From the NCBI RefSeq assembly GCF_030296835.1, contig NZ_AP027922.1, positions 1,736,001-1,800,000 on the forward strand: 64,000 bases of DNA, given 5' to 3'. This DNA is from Pseudoalteromonas sp. MM1 (GTDB taxonomy: Bacteria; Pseudomonadota; Gammaproteobacteria; Enterobacterales; Alteromonadaceae). Positions 35,667 to 44,740 of this stretch are shown piece by piece (position 1 is the stretch's first letter; every line of letters starts with the position of its first letter). The position numbers and the translations under genes are program-made. The notes beneath the pieces are model-generated. The model saw only the letters and a program-made list of their open reading frames with translations. It was not told the origin of the DNA and did not search any database.

Positions 35667-37233
35667 TGACTCCCACTGTCAAGTTAAACACACTGATCCT
35701 TGCTTAACTTTTTAAGCCATAATTACTTCAGCTCGAATTAGAGCGAGTTAATACATAGGATGAAGCAAGTAATGTCGTCGGTTATCTTGCTGATATTCGT
35801 TGGTTATTACTATTTCTAGTAACAGAGCAGACCTTACTTATTTCGTCGGGGCACCTGTCTTCAGTCTATGTTCGTGGTTCAATGCAGCGTTAGCTACATT
35901 GCCATCCTAACGCCGTCGGTGGTTGTGCCACTCCCGATGCTTGATCCTATGCATTAACTCTAATTCGTTTATCATGCAGGTACTCTTGCCAATCTAAGTT
36001 TTGTATTTACTGGCGTTAGCACCACTTCTTTTGCAATTGCCCATATGTATGCAATCATTTCTCGAGCAATGGCGGTGACAACCAGGTTGTAATGTTTCCC
36101 TTTGGCTATCATTTTTTTATAGCGCTTGCAGAGCCTAAGTTGTGCTTTCCACGCAATATCAATAATGTCCTTTGGTAAACCTTCTTGTCGTTTTTGCATA
36201 TCTGTCGATATATTGGCCGCATACCGATAAGTGTGTGCGCCTTCAACGAGAAGGCGCCTCGCTCGGCCGTTTCCGCATTTTGTGATGGCGCCAATATGGC
36301 GTTTACCACCACTCGAGTGCTCACTAGGTACAAGACCAAGATAACTCATTAATTTGCGGGGGTGGTCGAAGCGCGATAAATCGCCAAGCTCAGCAACAAC
36401 GCCGGTGGCGACTAACAAACGAACACCACGCATAGCTTGTATTGCTTTTACTACAGGATAATAGCGCCATTGATGGACGTGATGTGTTAGCTCATTGTCT
36501 AGCCGCTCAAGTCGGCTTATTCGTTCATTAATTGTGTGTAAAAACTCTTGTAAGACGATGTGCTGCGCGGGATGTGGCAACACAAGCTCAGTGAGCCAAC
36601 GTAAATGTTTTTGCGACCAATTTGCGGTGCCTTTATAATTAATATTATTGCGAAGCAGCAACGCTTTTAACTGATATTTAGCATCTTTTAAATCCTTCAT
36701 GGCTACTTCGCGTGCACGAGATAAATCGCGTACAGCTTCATCTTCAGGCTCGGGGACATAAATAGGTGTTAAATCTTCAGATTTGAGTAATTTAGCAAGC
36801 TTAAGGGCATCACGTTTATCGGTTTTAATCTTCTCACCTGGCTTTTTAGGAATAAGAGAGGGTGCAACCACATAACAGCAATGGCCAAGGCTGGTAATTA
36901 ATCGGTAAATCCAATAACCACAAGGGCCTGCTTCATAGACAAAGTGTAGCGTTGCGCCAGGGTATTTGGATTCAAACTGACGAACAAGCTTTTGAACGGC
37001 CACTTTGGAAGAAGAAATTCGGCCAAGATGAACGGGTTGCGCGCCTCTATGTTCTTCAATATAGGCGACTTCATTGAATTCTTTATGTGTATCAAGTCCG
37101 ATAAAAAGTATGCTATGTTTGTTCATGTTAGCCTCTGCTATTTAGTTATTTGACAAACTAATTATGGCTCTGGCTTTGAATTAAGCTAACCCACGAAAAG
37201 CGGAGGCTAACACCGTGTGGGAGTCATTATGTC
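35666..37233 (-). mobile_element. IS110-family (IS1111 group, attC-targeting) element, copy 2
   Basis: Same element, orientation and target position as copy 1. Subterminal repeats lie at 35666-35676 and 37217-37227. Compared with copy 1, the transposase frame has only about three silent differences, while the roughly 300-bp non-coding end (35680-35970) has about a dozen. Confidence 0.85.
35972..37126 (-). CDS. IS110-family transposase (copy 2)
   Basis: 384 residues with the same protein sequence as the transposase at 31780-32934, intact. The silent differences seen between copies include GTTGAT/GTCGAT and GCC/ACC codons. As an IS1111-group enzyme it would act with a non-coding guide RNA from the element's long non-coding end. 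Confidence 0.95.
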   Translation of the reverse strand: MNKHSILFIGLDTHKEFNEVAYIEEHRGAQPVHLGRISSSKVAVQKLVRQFESKYPGATLHFVYEAGPCGYWIYRLITSLGHCCYVVAPSLIPKKPGEKIKTDKRDALKLAKLLKSEDLTPIYVPEPEDEAVRDLSRAREVAMKDLKDAKYQLKALLLRNNINYKGTANWSQKHLRWLTELVLPHPAQHIVLQEFLHTINERISRLERLDNELTHHVHQWRYYPVVKAIQAMRGVRLLVATGVVAELGDLSRFDHPRKLMSYLGLVPSEHSSGGKRHIGAITKCGNGRARRLLVEGAHTYRYAANISTDMQKRQEGLPKDIIDIAWKAQLRLCKRYKKMIAKGKHYNLVVTAIAREMIAYIWAIAKEVVLTPVNTKLRLARVPA

Positions 37234-37786
37234 TAGTTTGCAAGGAAGCATCGTGCATATCGAATTCTTGAGAGATAAAAATCAAATAATGCCAAAAATA
37301 GAAAATCCCTCTAAGATTACTTCTATGAAAATATGGCACTGTAATTTTCACTCACTCAAATCAATCCATGAATGTAATAACTTAGAGCAACTATCTATTG
37401 CTACGCTACCTGAAAGTGATTTTGAATTTCTTAGTAAATGCCCAAACTTAAAATTGCTATCAATTGTTCACTTACCTGAAATTGAAAGCTTCGAAAGCTT
37501 TCCTATTTTAAACCAACTTGAAACGCTTTCTCTTTCTACGCTACCTAGTTGGGATTCTTCGGGTAAAAAGACAGTAGTAGACTCATTGGCTCCTTTAGCT
37601 AATTTGCCTAACCTAAAGCATGTAGAATTGTTTGGCGTTGTGCCAGAAGATTTGTCTAGTGAGAGTCTTAGCATTTTTGATAACCTGCAAAGCGCTCGTT
37701 TTTCTAAGTATCCTAAAAGGTTACTAAATGCATTTTACAAACAGTCAGGTGTAAGCGATGATTGGGCACCAGAAATTGCAAACTAA
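37229..37786 (+). CDS. Cassette 9: leucine-rich-repeat-like protein
   Basis: About 185 residues with regularly spaced leucine-rich strands (LKSIHECNNLEQLSIATLP, FLSKCPNLKLLSIVHLP, FPILNQLETLSLSTLP, LANLPNLKHVELFGV), a solenoid likely used for protein binding. The ATG at 37229 belongs to the IS end and is in frame with the cassette. An in-frame GTG at 37253 preceded by GGAAG was probably the original start. No attC follows. Function unknown. Confidence 0.7.
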   Translation: MSSLQGSIVHIEFLRDKNQIMPKIENPSKITSMKIWHCNFHSLKSIHECNNLEQLSIATLPESDFEFLSKCPNLKLLSIVHLPEIESFESFPILNQLETLSLSTLPSWDSSGKKTVVDSLAPLANLPNLKHVELFGVVPEDLSSESLSIFDNLQSARFSKYPKRLLNAFYKQSGVSDDWAPEIAN

Positions 37787-38072
37787 CACATATGAACCTC
37801 AACTCTGTCAATAGGCAATAGTATTCTTTTTGACCGTTACAAACATTGACGGTCAATTCTAAACCAATAAACAAATTCGTTTACTTCGTCTGTCGATACG
37901 GCTGTTAAGCAAGTAGCTTACGGCAAACACATCTAGGGTGCGTTACGCAGTAATCTCTTATTGCGATCTCATCGCAGCCATAGAAAATAAATTAGACACC
38001 CATCTTAAATTTTGCTCTTTTTAAAATTGAAGACTACGTTTTAATCAGTGTAAAAAACGAGCTGGGTGTCTT
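37787..38072. other. Array end and RAYT upstream region
   Basis: No recognisable attC after cassette 9. A dyad TTGACCGT/ACGGTCAA (37830-37856) and a 9-bp inverted repeat AGACACCCA (37994-38002) / TGGGTGTCT (38063-38071) are present. The latter ends just before the RAYT start codon and may be a substrate or regulator of that transposase. Confidence 0.5.
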
Positions 38073-39131
38073 ATGGCAATTGCAAGAAAGCGACAAGTAA
38101 GTTTGGTTGATACAAAATATTACCATTGTATTTCACGGTGTGTTCGTCGTGCTTTTTTGTGTGGAGAAGATCGTTTTACTGGTCAATCTTACAAGCATCG
38201 ACGAGGGGGGTTGAGGATAAGTTGCTTGAATTAGCTAAAGTATTTTGTATCGACGTGTGTGCTTATGCCGTTATGAGTAATCACACGCACTTAGTACTGT
38301 ATGTAGATGATAAAAAAGCGAATAGGCTAAATGATAAAGCGATTATTATTCGCTGGCATAAACTCTGTAAAGGCACATTGTTAACACAAAAATACATACA
38401 GGGTGAAAAGCTAAGTAAAGTTGAGCTTATGTTTTTTAATCAAACAGTAAAGCAATACCGAGAGCGCCTATCAAATATCAGCTGGTTTATGCGGTTGTTA
38501 AATGAAAACATTGCTCGCAGAGCAAATAAAGAAGATAACTGCACAGGGCGATTTTATTCGCTGCCATCCATGGCGCTCACCCTTCGGGCCGCCTAAGGCG
38601 TTCAAAGTTGTTCCATACAACTTTGTGGGAAGGATCTTTCCTTAGAATAAAAAGTAATCTCAAGCACTTCTTGATGAAGCAGCACTTGCAGCCTGCATGG
38701 CCTATGTCGATTTAAACCCGATTAGAGCTAAAATGGCTAACAAACCAGAAGAATCAGACCATACCAGTGTACAAAATCGCTTAACATGCGCGGCAGAAGG
38801 TAAGCAATCTAAGCAGTTACTACGTTTTGCAGGTATGTCACGTCAGATTATGCCTAAAGGGCTGCCGTTTGAGCTTAAATCGTACCTTGAACTCGTTGAG
38901 CTAACAGGGCGAGTAATGCGAGAGGATAAGCTTGGGCATATAAATAATATGACCATTCCTTTGCTAGAAAGGCTTAATATATCACCAGAAAACTGGTTAA
39001 AACTCACTACACAATTTACGCGCGTATTTCATGGTGCAGTAGGGAGGCCCACTTCACAAGCAAGTTACTGTGAAAATTTAAAGCGCAAGCGGCGTTCAAA
39101 TATTAGCAATTGCGAAAAGCTACTCGCATAA
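38073..39131 (+). pseudogene. REP-associated tyrosine transposase (Y1/RAYT), broken
   Basis: Y1 HUH-type transposase. It starts [19 protein letters not shown] at 38073, with HUH motif HTHLVL and the segment AYVDLNPIRAKMA typical of the family. Two lesions: a one-base loss near the G6 run at 38206-38211 shifts the frame, and about 100 bp of palindromic DNA (38557-38657) interrupts the conserved GRFY...SQALLDEA region. The remaining coding parts lie in consistent frames. Non-functional unless both lesions are errors. Confidence 0.88.
38557..38657 (+). repeat. Multi-hairpin insertion inside the RAYT gene
   Basis: About 100 bp with four hairpins: CCAT-CC-ATGG, CGCC-TAA-GGCG (38590-38600), CAAAGTTG/CAACTTTG (38603-38625) and AAGGA/TCCTT (38630-38643). 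It splits codons of a conserved segment. It looks like a REP or MITE-type unit. Confidence 0.65.
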
Positions 39132-39432
39132 ATTAAAAATTACTCAGTAAAAATTAAAACTGCAATCTTGCAGTTATTTTCATGCGTGAAATTCAGAAAG
39201 CCAACGGGGTCACCCATTAGAAAGTTCCGGTAAATCTTGACTTCATGCATCAAAACATCAATAGGTTAAAAGTTTTTATATAAGTTATTTATAGTCTCTA
39301 AAAGCGAAGCGCCTCTAATCCTCTTTGTGAATTAGTATTTTTTAAATACCTAAACGCCTAAATTATGAGCGCACTTATTTAAACTAACTAAGTGCGCTGG
39401 TTTTAATAACAGTGTTGCTTTTGAAGTAAGCT
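39132..39432. other. Intergenic region between RAYT remnant and mesD
   Basis: AT-rich, no gene. It contains the hairpin at 39158-39175 and otherwise no signal that I can name. Confidence 0.5.
39158..39175 (+). terminator. Hairpin after RAYT remnant
   Basis: AACTGCAA-TC-TTGCAGTT followed by ATTTTC; a weak intrinsic terminator is likely. Confidence 0.5.
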
Positions 39433-40464
39433 TTATTGTGTTGATAGCTCTTTTCTTACTATTTCCGCGCCTTTACTGAGTGCATTAAGCTTAGCGTTTG
39501 CAACTTCGCGCGAAAGCGGGGCCATGCCGCAGTTAGTACAGGGGTAGAGTTTGTCGGCATCTACAAACTGTAGGGCTTTGCGTAAAGTAGCGGCTACTTC
39601 TTCGGGTGTTTCTATTTCATTGCTGGCAACATCAATAGCACCCACCATTACTTTTTTACCACGAATGAGTTCGAGTAAATCCATAGGGACGTGCGAGTTG
39701 TGGCACTCTAATGAGATAATATCAATATTTGATTGCTGTAATTTAGGAAAAGCTTCTTCGTACTGGCGCCATTCATTGCCGAGTGTTTTTTTCCAATCGG
39801 TGTTGGCTTTAATGCCGTAGCCGTAGCAAATATGTACTGCGGTTTCGCACTTTAACCCTTCAATTGCGCGCTCTAGACAGGCAATGCCCCAATCGTTTAC
39901 TTCATCAAAAAATACATTAAACGCGGGCTCATCAAATTGGATAATATCTACGCCAGCGGCTTCTAGCTCTTTGGCCTCTTGGTTGAGTATTTTGGCAAAT
40001 TCCCACGCTAGTTTTTCGCGGCTTTTGTAATGGTCGTCATACAGTGTGTCTATCATGGTCATTGGGCCGGGTAGTGCCCACTTTATAGGTTGGTTAGTTT
40101 GTGAGCGCAAAAACTTAGCGTCTTCTACAAATACAGGTTTTTGGCGGCTAACAGGGCCCACTACGCTTGGTACACTTGCATCGTAACGGTCGCGTATTTT
40201 TACCGTTTTTCGTTTTTCAAAATCAACACCGTTAAGGTGCTCTATAAATGTAGTTACAAAATGTTGGCGTGTTTGCTCGCCATCGCTCACTATATCAATA
40301 CCTGCTAGTTGCTGTGAGTGAAGCGCAATGCGCAGGGCGTCTTTTTTGCCTTCAATGAGTTCGTTGTTTTTAAGCTTCCACGGCGACCAAAGGGTTTCTG
40401 GCTCTGCAAGCCATAAAGGCTTTGGTAAACTGCCTGCTGTAGATGTAGGTAATAATTTTTTCAT
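39433..40464 (-). CDS. mesD: Folate-independent methionine synthase, core-MetE type (MesD)
   Basis: MetE C-terminal-domain-like enzyme of about 343 residues that lacks the N-terminal half of full MetE. Zinc-site residues include HICYG and the C-terminal CTNCGMAPLSR; the substrate-binding segment IIQFDEPAFN is present. It lies 29 bp after a DUF1852 gene, the MesX partner described for the oxygen-dependent MesD class. The start is placed at MKKLLPTSTAGSLPKP (40464); an ATG at 40477-40479 is the alternative. Neither has a good SD. The methyl donor is not evident from sequence. Confidence 0.88.
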   Translation of the reverse strand: MKKLLPTSTAGSLPKPLWLAEPETLWSPWKLKNNELIEGKKDALRIALHSQQLAGIDIVSDGEQTRQHFVTTFIEHLNGVDFEKRKTVKIRDRYDASVPSVVGPVSRQKPVFVEDAKFLRSQTNQPIKWALPGPMTMIDTLYDDHYKSREKLAWEFAKILNQEAKELEAAGVDIIQFDEPAFNVFFDEVNDWGIACLERAIEGLKCETAVHICYGYGIKANTDWKKTLGNEWRQYEEAFPKLQQSNIDIISLECHNSHVPMDLLELIRGKKVMVGAIDVASNEIETPEEVAATLRKALQFVDADKLYPCTNCGMAPLSREVANAKLNALSKGAEIVRKELSTQ

Positions 40465-40493
40465 AATAAGGGTGACCATTTATTAAAATAAGG

Positions 40494-41468
40494 TTAGACG
40501 TTTGCTGATGTAAATTGCTCAAGTACTGATTTATACGGTTTTATAAAATGCTCTTCAGCAAACTTGCCTTGTTCGGCGGCTAATTTACTGCGCTCATCTC
40601 TGTCGTAAATAATTTGCGTGAGTGAGTGGTCGGCATTTTTTAAATTAGGCTTAAAGGCGTTACCCGCTTTGGCATTGGCGTTATAAATTTCTGGGCGATA
40701 AATTTTTTGAAAGGTTTCCATTGTGCTAATGGTGCTTATTAGCTCAAGGTTGGTGTAATCGTTTAGTAAATCACCAACAAAAAACAATGCAAAAGGGGCT
40801 GCGCTATTTGCAGGCATAAAGTAACGCACTTGTAGGCCCATTTTTTTAAAGTATTGCTCTGTTAACGAAGATTCGTTTGGTTGGTATTCAATGCCTAAAA
40901 TAGGGTGCTGGTTGGCAGTGCGGTGATAGGTTTTGTTATCTGACACACTTAAGCAAATTACCGGTGGCTTTTTAAAGTATTGCTTATAAGTGTTTGAACT
41001 TACAAACGACTGAAACAACTTACCGTGCAGCTCACCAAAATTATCGGGAATACTAAATTGTGGTTTATTTTTATTATGTTGCTGAAGTAACACGCTAAAG
41101 TCGTAGTCACGAACGTACGAAGAAAAGTTATTACCAACAATACCTTCTATGCGCTTGTTTGTTTTGGTATCAATAATATTCGTTTTTAATATTTCTATAG
41201 AAGGAAAGCGTTGGCTGTTTTCATCTAAACCAATATCTACAGAAATAATCTCAAGCTCTACGCTGTAGCGCTCAGCAGTTGGGTTATCCCAATTAGCTAA
41301 GGTGTTAAAGCGGTTGTTGATCATATTTAGCGCTTTTCTTAAGTTTTGTTGGCGGTGCTCGCCACGTGCTAAATTTGCAAAGTTAGTAGTAATACGGGTG
41401 TTTTCAGCGGGTTGGTAGTTTTCATCAAGGCGCTGACTTTTAATATTAAATGTAATGTTTTTACTCAT
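40494..41468 (-). CDS. mesX: MesX (DUF1852), MesD partner
   Basis: 324-residue DUF1852 protein. The N-terminal segment ENTRITTNFANLARGEHRQQNLRKAL and RYSVELEIISVDI are typical. In other bacteria mesX is needed for MesD-dependent methionine synthesis, in an oxygen-requiring reaction, and the two genes are adjacent as here. ATG at 41468; the frame opens 15 bases earlier. Three MetJ-type boxes lie about 255 bp upstream. Confidence 0.9.
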   Translation of the reverse strand: MSKNITFNIKSQRLDENYQPAENTRITTNFANLARGEHRQQNLRKALNMINNRFNTLANWDNPTAERYSVELEIISVDIGLDENSQRFPSIEILKTNIIDTKTNKRIEGIVGNNFSSYVRDYDFSVLLQQHNKNKPQFSIPDNFGELHGKLFQSFVSSNTYKQYFKKPPVICLSVSDNKTYHRTANQHPILGIEYQPNESSLTEQYFKKMGLQVRYFMPANSAAPFALFFVGDLLNDYTNLELISTISTMETFQKIYRPEIYNANAKAGNAFKPNLKNADHSLTQIIYDRDERSKLAAEQGKFAEEHFIKPYKSVLEQFTSANV

Positions 41469-42024
41469 GGTGATTCTATCCATATTGTATATTTAAAACC
41501 TGAGCCTTTAGCGTGCTTAAAGGGTGGTTTTGTAATAAACAGGCTTAATGCTTATAAGCGCTGGCCGATGGATAATTTATACGTTGATTGGTGCTTTAAT
41601 AAAAACGGTTTAATTTCACATAAAACATGAGTTTGATTCATTTATATAAATTAAATGCGTTACTAAGAGCGCATATCTCTGTGTTTGGGCGTGTAAAAAA
41701 TTAGTGCAGCGTACAATTTGTAGGTGTTTAGACGTCTAGAAGTGTTTGTTGTGGTAAATTCACGTTGTTCATTAATAAAATTCAGGCATGGCTGTAACCC
41801 TTATTTTAATTAACTTTCAGAGTTACAATTTTAAAAATGACTGTAATTTTACGGTGCGTTATAGGCTTTTTTTTATTAAAAAAGCGGTTATAAGGGGTTT
41901 GTTTTTAATGCAACAACTAATAATAATACCTGCAGGCATCTATGTGTTGTTCATCTACGCTTAGTTACACTGATTTAACTAACTTGATAATAATAAAGTA
42001 CATTATGCACGGACGTTCAAATAA
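41469..42024. other. Intergenic region between mesX and a divergent membrane gene
   Basis: About 556 bp, AT-rich. It carries the MetJ boxes at 41722-41745 and a GCTTTTTT/AAAAAAGC hairpin near 41868-41892. No ORF worth calling; I did not recognise a SAM riboswitch. Confidence 0.5.
41722..41745 (-). promoter_or_regulatory. Array of three MetJ boxes upstream of mesX-mesD
   Basis: Three contiguous 8-mers in register: AGGTGTTT, then AGACGTCT (perfect consensus), then AGAAGTGT. Tandem met boxes are the known MetJ repressor operator, so mesXD is probably repressed by SAM-MetJ. Confidence 0.75.
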
Positions 42025-43038
42025 ATGAACAAACTAAAAAATCTCATTACACAATTTATAGTGGCAATGCAAAAAAGGCCAGGGCTATTGGCAGTATTGG
42101 CATTTTGCTCAGGTGTTGCAAGCTATGTAATGGTTGAGAGAAAAGAGTCGTTCTCACAGGTTATTGCCATTGTTTTACTGGTGAGCTGGTTTTGGTTGAT
42201 TATTGATAACTGGCTACGCGATAAAGTTCAAGAGCGCTTTGGGCTAGCTGTATCTCCCAATGTAATACGCTTTGCACTGCAAATGGTGCAGCAAGAAAGC
42301 CTATTTTTTGCGTTACCGTTTTTTTTAGCGGTTACTCAGTGGGATCACCCACAAGCATTATTTACTTCGCTGATTATTTTATGTGCCTTAATATCGGTAA
42401 TAGATCCATTTTATTATAAAAAGTTAGCTAAAAACCGCACGCTATTTACCGTGTTTCATAACTTTGCATTGTTTGTGGTTTTGCTTGTTACGTTACCTAT
42501 TTTATTAAACCTAACTACGAGTCAAAGCTTAGCCATTGCACTTATAACCTCAGTGCTTATTACTTTACCAAGCTTAACAAACTTAATGCCTGATGCGCGC
42601 TGGTGGCGTTTCCCTATTTTAGTTTTAATGTTGTGTTCAATAAGCGCCGGGGTTTGGCAGCTTCGCAGCTTTGTACCGCCAGCAGCCCTGCGTTTAACCG
42701 ATATTACCTTGGCACACAAAGTAGATGTTGAGCATAAAAAACCACTAGGAAGTATAGATACTCTTGATTTATATACACTTCATCATGAAGGGTTATACAC
42801 ATGGACTGCTGTAAAAGCGCCAAGAGGTTTAAACGAAAAAATATTTCATGTATGGATACACAATAAAAAAGAGGTCGACAGAATTACGCTCAGTATTAAT
42901 GGCGGGCGAAAACAAGGCTACAGAGCATGGACGCATAAAGTAAATTTTCCGCATGACGCTCAAGGCAAATGGCAGGTAAAGGTGGTAACCGAGTCGGGGC
43001 AACTTATAGGGCTTACGAAATTTATTGTTACACCTTAA
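42025..43038 (+). CDS. DUF5924/DUF2914-type membrane protein
   Basis: 337 residues. About six hydrophobic segments occupy residues 17-220, followed by a soluble domain (about 225-337) resembling DUF2914: ITLAHKVDVEHKKPLG, LYTWTAVKAPRGLNEKIFHVWIH and WQVKVVTESGQLIG. That domain probably sits outside the cytoplasm. Function unknown. The start ATG has only a weak SD. Confidence 0.8.
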   Translation: MNKLKNLITQFIVAMQKRPGLLAVLAFCSGVASYVMVERKESFSQVIAIVLLVSWFWLIIDNWLRDKVQERFGLAVSPNVIRFALQMVQQESLFFALPFFLAVTQWDHPQALFTSLIILCALISVIDPFYYKKLAKNRTLFTVFHNFALFVVLLVTLPILLNLTTSQSLAIALITSVLITLPSLTNLMPDARWWRFPILVLMLCSISAGVWQLRSFVPPAALRLTDITLAHKVDVEHKKPLGSIDTLDLYTLHHEGLYTWTAVKAPRGLNEKIFHVWIHNKKEVDRITLSINGGRKQGYRAWTHKVNFPHDAQGKWQVKVVTESGQLIGLTKFIVTP

Positions 43039-43100
43039 GGCTATAAATACGCTGATAATCAACTTTGAATTTGATACGCTATTTTTACATTACTTAATGG

Positions 43101-43346
43101 ATGAGTGTTATGAGCATTGCTTTAGATATTGTTATGTGGCTGATGATAGATACCATTTTTGGGTTCATTTTGTATTCTACCGGCTGCGCAATTTTAAATG
43201 TATTCACCTTTGGTAAGTTTAAAGCTGATATTAAAGATTACGTGAGCTTTAAGGCAAATAAAGCTAAAAACGTTTACCTAATATGTTTGCTTGGTTTTAG
43301 CTTTTACGCAGCGTTAATTGGTTTTGTTGCTTACCTAAGCCAATAA
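43101..43346 (+). CDS. Small membrane protein
   Basis: 81 residues with two hydrophobic segments (about 8-33 and 58-78) and a Lys-rich loop. The ATG at 43110 behind GGATGAG is an alternative start. Followed after 14 bp by another membrane gene, so the two may be one unit. Function unknown. Confidence 0.65.
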   Translation: MSVMSIALDIVMWLMIDTIFGFILYSTGCAILNVFTFGKFKADIKDYVSFKANKAKNVYLICLLGFSFYAALIGFVAYLSQ

Positions 43347-43360
43347 AATATACAACGCCT

Positions 43361-43807
43361 ATGAAACAAAATAAATTTTTAGTCATTGCAGGCACTTTGA
43401 GCTTTATAGCGTCACTTTTACATATTGCCTGTATTTTTGGCGGCCCTGATTGGTATCGCTTTTTTGGTGCTGGTGAACACATGGCGCAGTTGGCTGAGCA
43501 GGGCAGTATCTATCCTACCTTTGTTACTTTAATTATATCAGCCATACTTGCTATTTGGGGCATGTATGCGCTCTCTGGCGCGCGCGTTATTTTAAAGCTC
43601 CCTTTATTAAAAACTGCTTTGGTATTAATAACAGGTGTTTATTTAGTGCGCGGTATTGCAGGTTTAACCATTCCTTTTTTAACTACCAGCCAGGCCATTC
43701 ATCATAACTCAATAGAATTTTGGATTGTGAGCTCAACTGTTTGCGGTATTTATGGGCTGTTTTATTTATTGGGTACGCTTGAATATTTACGTCAGCGAAA
43801 GCAATAA
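43361..43807 (+). CDS. Hypothetical four-helix membrane protein
   Basis: 148 residues with four hydrophobic segments (about 6-25, 50-69, 76-102, 120-140). A conserved-looking GGPDWYRFFGAGEHMAQL loop follows the first helix, typical of a widespread small membrane family that I cannot name. It sits 14 bp upstream of the CDF gene and may be co-transcribed with it. Confidence 0.8.
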   Translation: MKQNKFLVIAGTLSFIASLLHIACIFGGPDWYRFFGAGEHMAQLAEQGSIYPTFVTLIISAILAIWGMYALSGARVILKLPLLKTALVLITGVYLVRGIAGLTIPFLTTSQAIHHNSIEFWIVSSTVCGIYGLFYLLGTLEYLRQRKQ

Positions 43808-43821
43808 ACTTAAGGAGTATT

Positions 43822-44727
43822 ATGAGTCACGATCACAGCCATCATATTAGTCACTATAATCGTGCGTTTGCTATAGGGGTTTTACTTAATCTTATCTTTG
43901 TAGCGATAGAAGCAGGGTATGGATTTTTTGCCAACTCCCTCGCGCTTTTAGCCGATGCAGGGCATAACCTAAGTGACGTGGTTAGTTTATTACTTGCATG
44001 GGGAGCAAATGTTTTGGCAAGTAAAGCAGCTACCGATAAGCGTACCTTTGGCTATAAAAAATCAACGGTACTAGCGTCTTTAGCGAGCTCTGTTTTACTT
44101 ATGGCTGCACTTGCTAGCATAGCCTGGCATGCCATTGAGCGTTTTGAAAACCCTCAGCCGGTTACAGGCATGACGGTTATAGTGGTTTCGCTTATTGGTG
44201 TAGTAATTAACACATTAACTGCGTTGTTGTTTGTGCAAGGGCAAAAGCACGATTTAAATATTAGAGGTGCTTTTTTACACATGGCGGCAGATGCAGCAGT
44301 GTCTTTGGGTGTGGTAATTGCTGGCGTTGTTATTTTATTTAAAAATTGGCAGTGGGTAGACCCTGTTGTAAGTTTGAGTATTGTTGTGATTGTGTTTATT
44401 GGCACATGGGGATTATTTAAAGACTCGCTCAATTACGCCACAGACGCGGTACCCAAAAACATTAGTATAGAAAAACTAAAGCAGTATTTTTTAAGCATTG
44501 AGCATATAACTGATGTGCATGGGCTACATGTGTGGCCACTAAGTACCACTGAGTCTGCGCTTATTGTTCACTTAGTAACTGACAACAACGCATTAAATAA
44601 CGACTTTTTAATTGAAGTACAGCACCATTTACATGACCACTTTGACATTGAACACGCCACCATTCAAGTTGAAAGCAGCCAAGGCAGCGAAGGTTGCATG
44701 TTTAACCATAGGCATGCCCATGGTTAA
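43822..44727 (+). CDS. Cation diffusion facilitator (CzcD/ZitB-type zinc exporter)
   Basis: 301 residues, inner-membrane H+/metal antiporter, probably Zn2+ efflux. A His-rich N terminus (MSHDHSHHISHYN) and His-rich tail (FNHRHAHG), six membrane segments, and the paired metal-site motifs HNLSD (LLADAGHNLSDVV) and HMAAD (AFLHMAADAAVSL). A C-terminal cytoplasmic domain with DVHGLHVWPL. SD AAGGAG. Substrate inferred from the HxxxD motif pair. Confidence 0.92.
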   Translation: MSHDHSHHISHYNRAFAIGVLLNLIFVAIEAGYGFFANSLALLADAGHNLSDVVSLLLAWGANVLASKAATDKRTFGYKKSTVLASLASSVLLMAALASIAWHAIERFENPQPVTGMTVIVVSLIGVVINTLTALLFVQGQKHDLNIRGAFLHMAADAAVSLGVVIAGVVILFKNWQWVDPVVSLSIVVIVFIGTWGLFKDSLNYATDAVPKNISIEKLKQYFLSIEHITDVHGLHVWPLSTTESALIVHLVTDNNALNNDFLIEVQHHLHDHFDIEHATIQVESSQGSEGCMFNHRHAHG

Positions 44728-44740
44728 ACGTTAATTGGTT

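Noticed and set aside
33050..37250. Shared CTAGTTTGCA after both IS copies as a target duplication
   Set aside because: The matches sit at different distances from the two IS ends and are not part of the element; coincidence is likely.
27628..37786. Class 1 or clinical resistance integron
   Set aside because: The integrase and cassettes are of the chromosomal marine type; no sul1, qacE or recognised resistance gene is present.
37830..37856. Intrinsic terminator after cassette 9
   Set aside because: TTGACCGT/ACGGTCAA lacks a T run on either 3' side.
41469..42024. SAM riboswitch upstream of mesX
   Set aside because: I could not identify a SAM aptamer core; tandem MetJ boxes explain methionine control better.
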